64,000 bases of DNA from Rhodoblastus acidophilus (GTDB lineage: Bacteria; Pseudomonadota; Alphaproteobacteria; Rhizobiales; Beijerinckiaceae), in contig NZ_WNKS01000012.1 in assembly GCF_009720655.1 (NCBI RefSeq), positions 61,208 to 125,207 of the forward strand. Direction: 5' to 3'. Position numbers and translations under genes: made by a program. Positions 1 to 7,397 of this stretch are shown here, in pieces. The notes under the pieces were generated by a model. It was not told the origin of the DNA. It saw nothing but the letters and a program-made list of their open reading frames with translations, and made no database searches. The first letter of the stretch is position 1. Every line of letters begins with the position of its first letter.

Positions 1-55
1 ATGGTTCATCTATCGAAGATGAGCCACGTTTAAGCCTGCGCGAAGGAGCATCAGC

Positions 56-268
56 ATGGCGACTGGCACTGTCAAATGGTTCAATGGCCAAAAAGGCTTC
101 GGTTTCCTCCAGCCCGACGATGGAAGCAATGATGTGTTCGTTCACATCAGCGCCGTGGAACAGGCTGGACTTCCAGGCCTGAGCGAGGGCCAAAAGCTGA
201 GCTACGAACTGGTTGCGGATCGCCGCACGGGCAAGTCTTCGGCCTCGCGCCTGCAAACCGTGGACTAA
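56..268 (+). CDS. cspA: CspA-family cold-shock protein
   Basis: A 70-residue single cold-shock domain, the usual length for the family. It binds single-stranded RNA and DNA and acts as an RNA chaperone in the cytoplasm. Both nucleic-acid motifs are visible: KGFGFL (RNP1, residues 13-18) and VFVHIS (RNP2, residues 27-32), plus the conserved start TGTVKWFN. The ATG has a strong ribosome binding site, GAAGGAG at 42-48, seven bases upstream. A clear terminator hairpin follows at 337-366. rpsU lies a few hundred bases downstream, a pairing common in alphaproteobacteria. Which member of the csp family this is cannot be told from sequence alone. Confidence 0.97.
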   Translation: MATGTVKWFNGQKGFGFLQPDDGSNDVFVHISAVEQAGLPGLSEGQKLSYELVADRRTGKSSASRLQTVD

Positions 269-336
269 GCTTTCCGTCTCGCGGACGCATCGCAGTTCCA
301 CGGATGTACTGGCGCGATGCCGAGCGAGATCAATAA

Positions 337-366
337 GCCTCGGGCCACACCCGAGGCTTTTTCTTT
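337..366 (+). terminator. Rho-independent terminator of cspA
   Basis: Perfect 8-bp stem GCCTCGGG (337-344) / CCCGAGGC (350-357) with a 5-base loop, followed directly by a T-rich run (TTTTTCTTTT). It sits about 70 bases after the cspA stop codon on the same strand. Confidence 0.9.
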
Positions 367-423
367 TCCCTTCGAGGGTCTCGTTTGGGCAGACCCCGGA
401 AAACTCGACCGAAAGGATGTGTC

Positions 424-666
424 GTGCCCGACAACCCACAGACACACAGGCGGCCTCAAGTCCGGCCGGTCGCCACGGCTGCGAAGCACAAGTTCGCGGC
501 CGGCGCTTACGTGATCTTGGTTGGAAAATCAGACGACACCCTGTTCAAGGTCACGAGGCTGCTCCCCGATGGAGGAACAGGCCTTCAATACAGGATCAAG
601 AACGAGCAAGAGGGTTACGAACGCGTCGCGGTCGAGCGGCTGCTGACAGCGGCGGCTCGCAGGTAA
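424..666 (+). CDS. small conserved hypothetical protein
   Basis: 80 residues from a GTG start. The frame is open from an ATG at 385, but GAAAGGA lies six bases before the GTG at 424, so I choose that start. The C-terminal half ([20 protein letters not shown] and the following [17 protein letters not shown] stretch) resembles small uncharacterised proteins that I recall from rhizobia and relatives. It looks like a compact beta-rich domain after a basic, disordered N-terminus. It has no signal peptide or membrane segment. Function unknown; its place between cspA and rpsU suggests nothing specific. Confidence 0.75.
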   Translation: MPDNPQTHRRPQVRPVATAAKHKFAAGAYVILVGKSDDTLFKVTRLLPDGGTGLQYRIKNEQEGYERVAVERLLTAAARR

Positions 667-844
667 GACAGCGGACGGGTTTGTTTCGCTGCGCCCGTCG
701 CCGCGGCGGCGAGCTTTCATGCGCCTTTTCCGCGGCGCGCGGCGCCAGCAAAACTTGAGCAAAGCTCGTCGTGGCGGTCGTTCGCGCGCTTCGGCTTGTC
801 GCTCCGGGAAACGCGGCGCTTCCTCAGACGAGATTGGACATATC

Positions 845-1120
845 GTGCAGGTATTGGTTCGAGACAACAATGTTGATCAAGCGCTGCGTGTGCTGAAAAA
901 GAAACTGCAGCGCGAAGGGGTGCTCCGCGAAATGAAGCAGCGCCGCGCTTACGAGAAGCCCTCGGAGAAGCGCACGCGCGAGGCGGCCGAAGCCATTAGG
1001 CGGTCGCGCAAGGCGGCCCGCAAAAAGGCGCAGTACGAAGGCCTGTTGCCAATGCCTAAGCGCAAGCCCCGCGCGCCGCAACGGCCTGCGGCGGCGGCCA
1101 GCCCGGCGACGAAGCCATAG
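845..1120 (+). CDS. rpsU: 30S ribosomal protein S21
   Basis: 91 residues from a GTG start, chosen because the family begins with (M)[13 protein letters not shown], which matches exactly here; the open frame extends upstream to 719 without S21 similarity. The core continues with [14 protein letters not shown] and YEKPSEKR, then the basic RKAARKK segment, and ends in an Ala/Pro/Arg-rich tail typical of alphaproteobacterial S21. It binds the 30S subunit near the 3' end of 16S rRNA and aids initiation. No strong ribosome binding site is visible before the GTG. Confidence 0.95.
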   Translation: MQVLVRDNNVDQALRVLKKKLQREGVLREMKQRRAYEKPSEKRTREAAEAIRRSRKAARKKAQYEGLLPMPKRKPRAPQRPAAAASPATKP

Positions 1121-1162
1121 CCTCTGCTGTTCCCGCGTATTGTCATCTGGAGATCTGAAAGC

Positions 1163-1378
1163 GTGGCGCGAAAACCTGGCTCAAAATCCGAATATGTCTT
1201 GTTCGACGTGGTTTACGAAGACGGCGCCACGCGTTCGAACCGGCGTGTTCCGAAGGAAATTCTTGGCGGCGTCGAGGGCGATGCGCCCGCCCGGGCTTTT
1301 CTCGAATCGCAAGATCAGGAAATCGCCCGGCTCTCGCGTCACCCGATGGCCGCGATCAAAATGGTGCGACGCTCCTAA
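1163..1378 (+). CDS. small conserved hypothetical protein
   Basis: 71 residues from a GTG start. The central VLFDVVYEDGATRSNRRVP stretch resembles small uncharacterised proteins of Hyphomicrobiales. It is charged and soluble, with no membrane segment. Its TAA stop lies inside the left arm of the first 109-bp repeat (1374-1482), so the repeat inserted at, or provides, the end of the gene; the 20-bp palindrome there could also end transcription. Function unknown. Confidence 0.7.
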   Translation: MARKPGSKSEYVLFDVVYEDGATRSNRRVPKEILGGVEGDAPARAFLESQDQEIARLSRHPMAAIKMVRRS

Positions 1379-1482
1379 GCAAACATTCGTTGGTCGCCCA
1401 ACGAATGTTTGCTTAGGCTCCTTTGTTTTCGCAGGATTTTCATCCGAAACCCGGTGGCCACTTTTCGGAAATCCTGCTTAGT
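1374..1482. repeat. 109-bp double-palindrome repeat, copy 1
   Basis: Two consecutive inverted repeats. The first is a perfect 20-bp stem (1374-1393 with 1398-1417) around the loop TCGC. The second pairs GCAGGATTT with AAATCCTGC and CCGAAA with TTTCGG around GGTGGCCAC. Near-identical copies lie at 1929-2036 and 63819-63926, all in the same orientation. Confidence 0.9.
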
Positions 1483-1523
1483 CGCTCCCATGCGAGGCTT
1501 GGCATGAACGGAAGAGAGCTGAA

Positions 1524-1808
1524 ATGTCCGAAAGGCGAGAATTATACCGGAGTCCGAACGGGGACACCTGGTTCCTGGCGCGCGAGCCAGCCAATGGACG
1601 CGCTTTCATCATTCACCAGCCGAATGCGCCCTCCGGTGGTCGGCTGTCGCATATCGAACTGGCGGCGTTTCTCAGCAATCATGCGAATGGGCCTGAACAT
1701 CAGGCATTGCTTCGCTTGATCGGAACCTTGGTGGAGGTTCCTCCTTATGCCGAGCGCGCCTCAGCGCTCAGGGACATCATTGCCGTCGGGCCGCATGCCG
1801 ATGAATGA
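1524..1808 (+). CDS. conserved hypothetical protein, rhizobial type
   Basis: 94 residues. It starts MSERRELYRSPNGDTWFLAR and has a C-terminal helix-rich part (EHQALLRLIGTLVE). I recall this layout from small uncharacterised proteins common in Hyphomicrobiales. The ATG has GAGAG about six bases upstream. It is soluble, without signal peptide or known motif. It is bracketed by two direct copies of the 109-bp repeat. Function unknown. Confidence 0.85.
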   Translation: MSERRELYRSPNGDTWFLAREPANGRAFIIHQPNAPSGGRLSHIELAAFLSNHANGPEHQALLRLIGTLVEVPPYAERASALRDIIAVGPHADE

Positions 1809-1928
1809 GGTCGTCAAAGCCCGACGAGTCAGGACCCGCCAGCAAAAACCTTCGTCCGCCGCCCAATTGGCCAGCGCGCCATCCGACTGAGCCGGGCTGA
1901 ACGTCTCGCGCGGAGAGCTTGGCGGCAG

Positions 1929-2036
1929 CCTAAGCAAACATTCGTTGGTCGGCCAACGAATGTTTGCTTAGGCTCCTTTGTTTTCGCAGGATTTTCATCC
2001 GAAACTCGGTGGCCACTTTTCGGAAATCCTGCTTAG
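1929..2036. repeat. 109-bp double-palindrome repeat, copy 2
   Basis: Same two-palindrome layout as copy 1, in the same orientation and differing at only a few bases: the loop is TCGG instead of TCGC, and AACTCGG replaces AACCCGG. It lies 555 bp to the right of copy 1, so the two copies flank the 94-residue gene. Confidence 0.9.
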
Positions 2037-2082
2037 GAGACGGCTCACGGTCGACGGCGTTCGCGCATGACCGCTTGCCTCA

Positions 2083-2206
2083 TACGGTTTCCGCAAGATC
2101 GCTTCGCGATCCGCGAAAACGAAATCGCGCGGAAATCCTTCAGGCGAAGGGCGGATTTCCGCGCGAGCGGAATACGATTTCCGAACTGATCCTTCGGAAA
2201 CCGTAT
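2083..2206. repeat. nested inverted-repeat element
   Basis: Outer arms ATACGGTTTCCG (2083-2094) and CGGAAACCGTAT (2195-2206) are perfect complements. Inside them GCGCGGAAATCC (2127-2138) pairs with GGATTTCCGCGC (2153-2164). The hairpin GATCGCTTCGCGATC (2098-2112) also lies within. No coding sequence is apparent from 1809 to 2331; this element and repeat copy 2 occupy much of that gap. Confidence 0.75.
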
Positions 2207-2331
2207 CACATGCCCGGCAAAACCTTCCGATCGCGCGCGCCGTCCGCCTTGGGCTGCTGGACGGCTGACGTCAAATGGGCGCCGCCTTCCACCCGGGACC
2301 GCGGAGGTGGGCTGGCGAAACCAATCGCGCC

Positions 2332-3468
2332 TCACATCCGCGTCGCCATGCCATTCTTTTCAAAGAACGCCTTCATGCGGTCGTACCGTTCCGGAAAACG
2401 CGCGGCGAATTTTTCGAAGCGCGCGGGGGCGAAGGCTTCCGCCAGACTCATCTTCATGAACTGTTCGGGCGCGTAGATCGGCAAGTCAAACGTTTGCGCC
2501 AATTCGCGCGAGCGCGTGTCATAGTCGAACAACGCCGAGGGCACGCCGACCGCCAGCGCCGGCAGCACCGCGTGAACGCGATAGCCGATGGCCGCGTCAA
2601 ATTGCGGCGCATAAAAATCGTAGTCGCTCGGGCGCGCGTAATAATAGAGCTTGCTTTCATAAAGGCGCTTCAGCGTCGCGCCGGAGACGTGGTCGAACCA
2701 CCCTTCCGCCGTCAATTTCGCCAGCGCCCAATCCTTCTGGTGCGGCGCGCGATAGAAGAACGCCTTCTCCTCCGGTTCGCCATGGCAGGAGAGATGCAGA
2801 TCGGAGACGAGATCGAGCCGCGCGATCACCTGCTTCTGCGTCTCGACGAATTGCGCGGGATCGAGCGCGTAATTCTTGTCCACTTCCCGCCGCACGCTAA
2901 AAGTGACGCGCTTCGGTCCGCCCTCGACATGACGCAGCTTCAGGCCCCGGTTGCGGTCGCGAAAAATGGTCGGGCAGCCCACGATCTCGACGTTCTTCAC
3001 GCCGTTGCGCTGCAAGGTTTCCGCCGAAAAGGCGCCGCGCACGCCGATGGAATGACAATGATCGCTGATGATCTTCCACACGCGCAGGCCCTGGGGCGAC
3101 AGATCGACGGGACGTTCGGTCTCGGCCTGGGCGCCGACGCCGCAGGCGACGACCGGCAGATCGAGCGCTTCGAGCCAGTCGGCGAATGGACCCCACTCCA
3201 TGTTCTCATGGAGATAATTCGAGCCGCGCAGCACGATCGTGCTCTTCGCCTCCTTGAGCATGGCGACTACCTTCGGGTCGACGGGCTGGTCGATGTTGAG
3301 GTCATAGGCGCCCGACCGCGCGCCCGCGAGCCGCAAGGTCGATTCATAGACACACACGTCCCCCGTGTTGAAATATTGCGAGACCATATTCGCCAAAGGT
3401 TTTTCGAACCAATTGACGAGATCCTGACCAACCCTGACGCCCGCATACTTTACGTTGGTAACATGCAT
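2332..3468 (-). CDS. polysaccharide pyruvyl transferase family protein
   Basis: 378 residues. The family transfers pyruvyl groups from phosphoenolpyruvate to sugars of exopolysaccharide or cell-wall glycans, giving negatively charged ketals. Family features are LRGSNYLHEN near residue 80, VVACGVGAQ near 105, GVRGAFSAETLQRNGV near 145, and the C-terminal GYRVHAVLPALAVGVPSALF segment, with the conserved R-x-H before the small hydrophobic helix. There is no signal peptide, so it is cytoplasmic. AAGGA lies eight bases before the ATG. It reads alone, ahead of the surface-glycan region, and probably modifies that glycan. Acceptor sugar unknown. Confidence 0.85.
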   Translation of the reverse strand: MHVTNVKYAGVRVGQDLVNWFEKPLANMVSQYFNTGDVCVYESTLRLAGARSGAYDLNIDQPVDPKVVAMLKEAKSTIVLRGSNYLHENMEWGPFADWLEALDLPVVACGVGAQAETERPVDLSPQGLRVWKIISDHCHSIGVRGAFSAETLQRNGVKNVEIVGCPTIFRDRNRGLKLRHVEGGPKRVTFSVRREVDKNYALDPAQFVETQKQVIARLDLVSDLHLSCHGEPEEKAFFYRAPHQKDWALAKLTAEGWFDHVSGATLKRLYESKLYYYARPSDYDFYAPQFDAAIGYRVHAVLPALAVGVPSALFDYDTRSRELAQTFDLPIYAPEQFMKMSLAEAFAPARFEKFAARFPERYDRMKAFFEKNGMATRM

Positions 3469-3618
3469 GTCTTCATTCCTTTGCGCCCGTTAATAAATTT
3501 CTATCACCCCAATTGATCCGCACAAGTTAAGTCTTATTTTTATGCTCACGAGGCATTAATTTATTTCGTGGCGATGTAATGTAAAAATGAATACATGCAA
3601 AGGCCCGCGCGAGTTCCT

Positions 3619-4818
3619 ATGAAAAATCCCTGGAAAATATTTGTTTGCCTGCTCCTGACGGGCGCCCTGCCCTCCCCGGGCGCCGCGTTCGAGCGGGCGG
3701 ACCCCGCCGCGGCCGACGACGCGACCGTCGATGTGCGCTGCGCCGGAGGGGACGACGATTCCGCCGCCATCAACGCCGCGATCGAAACCATTCGTCAGCG
3801 GCCTGTGTCCTCGCGCTACGCCTGGCCGGTCGGCCATCTGGGAAAGCTCCGGCTGGTCAGCCGGCGCTGCGTGATCCGCAACACCCTCAACCTGACGCAT
3901 CTTTACGGGTCCGGATTTGTCGGCGAGTTCTGGGGAAGCGAAATTCTCTGCCGCACGGGGGCGAAACCCTGCATCGACGCCACGGGGTCGGGACAATTCG
4001 CCCTGCTCGGCCTCAACCTGTCCGGCGATTGCGAAACCGACACGCCGGCCATCGGCCTAGTTCTCGCGCGCAAGACCGAGAGCCTCTCAGCCGGCGCCGA
4101 CCACGTGCATCTCGACCATCCAACGCTCGCCGGCTGTTTCGGCCTGACCGCCTTCTACAACCGATCCTCGGAAACCACACAAATCGTTGCAGGCGGGTTT
4201 TACAATTATCGCGACCGCGCCCATGCGGCGGTGTGGGACGGTACGAACGCCTTTGGCTTCCAGAGCGCATTCTACGCCGAGCGCTACACGGAAGGGAAAT
4301 TTTCGTCGTTCAACGAAAACACTTGCGACACCTGCATTTTCGAAACGTTTGGGAGCGGCGCGACGCCGCTGTGGATCGGCGGCGCGGTGCGGCACAAGTT
4401 CATCAACGGCTATGCGCTCGCCCAACATGCCGAGGGCGCACCAGCCCTCATCCTGTCCTTCGCCAATTCGGCGCCGAACGATTTTCTCGACCTCGACATT
4501 CACTTCGAGAACACCAGCCTCGGCGCGCTGATCTCGATCGTCGGCGCGGAGCATCCGGTCATTCGCAGCCTGCGCATCAACGAACCGATTGCCTTCGCCT
4601 CCGGCGCGATTTTTCGCCGCGACGAGGCGGTCAAGACGGTTCGCATCGAGGACGCGAATATCCGCGTCGGACATTTCAACGCCGTCGGCGCGACCCTGTT
4701 CGACGACGCGAGCGCCTTTGCCGTGTCCGGGTCGATTTACTGCCATGAGGCGCAGTGCCGGACGCCGGAAACATTTTCGGGCGCGCTGTGCATCGGCGGC
4801 GCCTGCTCGTGGAAGTGA
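3619..4818 (+). CDS. secreted protein, possible beta-helix fold
   Basis: About 399 residues from the ATG that begins MKNPWKIFVCLLLTGALPSP, a classical Sec signal peptide ending near GAAF; the frame stays open eight codons upstream to 3595. After the signal come many short beta-strand-like segments separated by Asn/Asp/Gly turns (for example LLGLNLSGDCETD and FLDLDIHFENTSLGALISI), which suggests a pectate-lyase-like right-handed beta-helix. Several Cys pairs suit an exported protein. I recognise no catalytic motif. It is divergent from the pyruvyl transferase gene, so a role at the cell surface or in glycan binding or cleavage is inference only. Confidence 0.7.
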   Translation: MKNPWKIFVCLLLTGALPSPGAAFERADPAAADDATVDVRCAGGDDDSAAINAAIETIRQRPVSSRYAWPVGHLGKLRLVSRRCVIRNTLNLTHLYGSGFVGEFWGSEILCRTGAKPCIDATGSGQFALLGLNLSGDCETDTPAIGLVLARKTESLSAGADHVHLDHPTLAGCFGLTAFYNRSSETTQIVAGGFYNYRDRAHAAVWDGTNAFGFQSAFYAERYTEGKFSSFNENTCDTCIFETFGSGATPLWIGGAVRHKFINGYALAQHAEGAPALILSFANSAPNDFLDLDIHFENTSLGALISIVGAEHPVIRSLRINEPIAFASGAIFRRDEAVKTVRIEDANIRVGHFNAVGATLFDDASAFAVSGSIYCHEAQCRTPETFSGALCIGGACSWK

Positions 4819-4842
4819 GCGCCGCCAAGTATCGCTCGCCGC

Positions 4843-6144
4843 TCAGGCGACTTTCGCCGCGACAAGGCCGAGCTTCTGGGCGCGCGCGGCCAGCGCGACG
4901 CGGATATGAACGGGAACCTGCCGAGACGACTTCGCGCGCGCAAAAGGCATTTCGTCCATGTCCTTGCCGAACGGATGCAGCGCCTGGCGCTCGTCCCAAT
5001 TGTCGAAGGCGAGGCGGCGCGGGTGATCGATAAACGTTTCCGCCGGCGTGTTCTCCGCCAGGATCAACGCGTGGTCGTCGAGCTCGACATGGTAATAGGT
5101 GAACACGCGCGGAACGATGGACTGGCGAACGATGGACACGCCGTTCACCAATGCGCCGGCGTGAACCAGCACGCCATCGACGAGCACCGCATGATCGGGC
5201 GAAAGCACCAGATCGCGTGACGGAACGTTTTCGCCCAACGCGCCCGACTTGATGCGGATCGGCCAGACCTTTTCGGGGTCAGAGAACACGGTCGAAATCG
5301 TCTGGCGGCCGAGCCAGCTCACCGGCGCCGCGACGCCGTCCGTGGTCATCACGAGATCGCCGGCCTTCAGCGTCTCCACCGCCTTCTCCCCGTCTGGGGT
5401 GCGGATCATGGTGCCGCGATAGAAGCAGATGGCGCTGACGGTGATCGTGTCGACGCCGCCATTTTCCTGCAGCGAGAATTTCATGCCCTTGTAGTCGCCG
5501 TCGAGCTGGATCTGCTCGATCACCGAACCATCGGCCGCCGTGACGGTGAGGATGTCGGTTTTCGCGTTGAAATGCACCTTGTCGCCGGCGTGACCGGAAC
5601 TCGCCACCATGATCTTGTCGTCGCCGTCGAAGTTTTCGACGGTCGCCTGAAACTTGGCCATTTCGCCGGAACCGCCGGCCCCCTCGCCGGTGAGGTCGAG
5701 GACGCCGGCGCCGGCGAAATCGATATAGGTGTTGCTGACGCCGTCCAGCATGGTTTCGGCGCCGCCGACCGCGCCATCGAGCTTCAGCGTGGCGCCGTCG
5801 TCGATGCGCATGATCAGGCCTTCGTTGTCGGCGCCGACGGCCCCCTTGATCTCCAGCGTGCCGCCCTGCGCGACGATCAGTCCGTCGCCGTCAGCCGCGC
5901 CATCGATCACGCCATGACCGGAGATTTCGCCGTCAACTTCGACCTCTTGCGTCGTCAGCACGCCGCCATTGAGCGACAATTCGGCGCGGTCCGCCACGGT
6001 GACATTCGCGGCGGACTCCGTGTCGTCGATGGTGACGTGTTTTCCGCCGGTGACCACCGCCGTGTCGGCGCTCGTCGGGACGCCGTTCACCCAGGTTGAC
6101 GTGCTGTCCCAATCCCCGGAACGCTTACTGCTGTCGGTGGCCAT
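4843..6144 (-). CDS. Hint-domain protein, probable secreted substrate
   Basis: 433 residues from the ATG at 6144, which follows GGGAG at about eight bases; the frame is open further upstream but that part is not protein-like. Residues 1-240 are Asp/Gly-rich beta repeats (TVADRAELSLNGGVL, GLIVAQGGTLEIKG) as in secreted repeat proteins. A Hint (hedgehog/intein-type) domain follows, starting CFYRGTMIRTPDGEKAVE and GDLVMTTDGVAAPVSWLGR, with SPDHAVLVDGVLVHA and a closing ETFIDHPRR. Hint domains of this group sit in type I-secreted proteins of alphaproteobacteria and may self-cleave at the Cys. There is no N-terminal signal, which fits type I export. The Gly/Asp repeats here lack the strict RTX nonapeptide. 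Confidence 0.85.
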   Translation of the reverse strand: MATDSSKRSGDWDSTSTWVNGVPTSADTAVVTGGKHVTIDDTESAANVTVADRAELSLNGGVLTTQEVEVDGEISGHGVIDGAADGDGLIVAQGGTLEIKGAVGADNEGLIMRIDDGATLKLDGAVGGAETMLDGVSNTYIDFAGAGVLDLTGEGAGGSGEMAKFQATVENFDGDDKIMVASSGHAGDKVHFNAKTDILTVTAADGSVIEQIQLDGDYKGMKFSLQENGGVDTITVSAICFYRGTMIRTPDGEKAVETLKAGDLVMTTDGVAAPVSWLGRQTISTVFSDPEKVWPIRIKSGALGENVPSRDLVLSPDHAVLVDGVLVHAGALVNGVSIVRQSIVPRVFTYYHVELDDHALILAENTPAETFIDHPRRLAFDNWDERQALHPFGKDMDEMPFARAKSSRQVPVHIRVALAARAQKLGLVAAKVA

Positions 6145-6368
6145 CTGATCACTCCCTGCAAATCGATCAAAGACAATCAGGACTCCGTCTGAGACGCGTG
6201 CGCCCTGAACAACCTCCCGTTGTACTCTTAGGAGGACGCATGCTGGAGGCGCGCACAAGCGCCGGCGCCAAAACGGCGACGACATCGATTGGTTTTGAGA
6301 TGTTATCGCGACGGTTGAGACAGAAATTGCATTTATGAGATTCCACGACACAACCTGGAGGCGCAATC

Positions 6369-7391
6369 TTGAACCCGCAGAAGCTCGCGCGCCCCGCGAC
6401 GAACCAGAGGCCGGCGCGATCCACGATCGAAGGCGGCGGCGCCTTCGCCGGCCTGTTCGAAGCGTTTTCAAAACCGCAAGCGCTCGCACAAGCCGGCGTC
6501 GGAACGCACATTTTCGCCACGCGGACTTTCGTCCTGAGCCGCAGCCGCGTTCATGGCCTGCGGCTCTGCCGCGACGTCCATGGCCTGAGCCGCGACAGGC
6601 TCGATCTCTTCGCGCTGATTCTGCGCCGCGCCGACCGTGAGGGCGCGCAAGACATTTCGGGCGACCGCCTCGAAATCCGCGATCTCGCGCAGCCCTTCGT
6701 TCTCGACACGCTCAACGAGGAAGCGGCGGATTTCCTGGCCTTGTGGATTCCGCGCTCGCGCATTCTGCGCGGCTTCTCCAACGAGCTGGCGCTGCACGGC
6801 CTCTCGCTGACGCGCGACCTGCCGGCGGCGGACATTATGGCGAGCGCGCTCGAATGTTTCGCGCGCCGCGCCGAATCCATGAGCCTCGACGAATTCGACG
6901 CGGCGGCGACGGGCCTGGTCGATCTAGCGGCCAGCGCGATCAACCAGCGCCTGCGCGCGGAGCTTGGTCCCGCGCTCGGGTCACCGATCGCGTCTTTCAT
7001 CGCCATACGCCGCTACATCGATCAGAACATCGCCTCGCCAAGCCTCAGCGCGGAAAAGCTATCCGACCTGTTCGGCCTGTCGCGCGCATCGCTCTACCGG
7101 CTGTTCGAGCCCGTCGGCGGCGTCGGGACCTACATCCGCAGCGCGCGGCTGTCGCGCGCCCACCAGGAGATTGTCGCGCCGCAAAATGGCGGCTGCCGCG
7201 CCGGCCACATCGCCATGCGCCTGGGCTTTCCCAGCCCCGCCGCGTTCAATCGGCTGTTCAAGGAGACCTATGGCGTGTCGCCGAAGGAGGCGCGTGAACG
7301 CGCGCTGGCGCCCGTCGCCGACGAACACGCGCTCATCCTGACGGCGGGCGGCGCCGGCTTGTCGCATTATTTGGGATTGCTGCAGAAATAG
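6369..7391 (+). CDS. AraC-family transcriptional regulator
   Basis: 340 residues from a TTG start with GGAG eight bases upstream. The C-terminal third carries the paired helix-turn-helix of the AraC family: IRRYIDQNIASPSLSAEKLSDLFGLSRASLYRLF, then HIAMRLGFPSPAAFNRLFKETYGVSPKEAR with the usual recognition-helix pattern. The N-terminal 200 residues are an uncharacterised sensing or dimerisation domain. It is divergent from the Hint-domain gene across 224 bp, so it may control that gene or the neighbouring glycan genes; this is inference from position. The ligand is unknown. Confidence 0.9.
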   Translation: MNPQKLARPATNQRPARSTIEGGGAFAGLFEAFSKPQALAQAGVGTHIFATRTFVLSRSRVHGLRLCRDVHGLSRDRLDLFALILRRADREGAQDISGDRLEIRDLAQPFVLDTLNEEAADFLALWIPRSRILRGFSNELALHGLSLTRDLPAADIMASALECFARRAESMSLDEFDAAATGLVDLAASAINQRLRAELGPALGSPIASFIAIRRYIDQNIASPSLSAEKLSDLFGLSRASLYRLFEPVGGVGTYIRSARLSRAHQEIVAPQNGGCRAGHIAMRLGFPSPAAFNRLFKETYGVSPKEARERALAPVADEHALILTAGGAGLSHYLGLLQK

Positions 7392-7397
7392 CGGGGG

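Noticed and set aside
1374..2036. CRISPR array
   Set aside because: Only two copies with a gene between them, each far longer than a CRISPR repeat, and no spacer series or cas gene.
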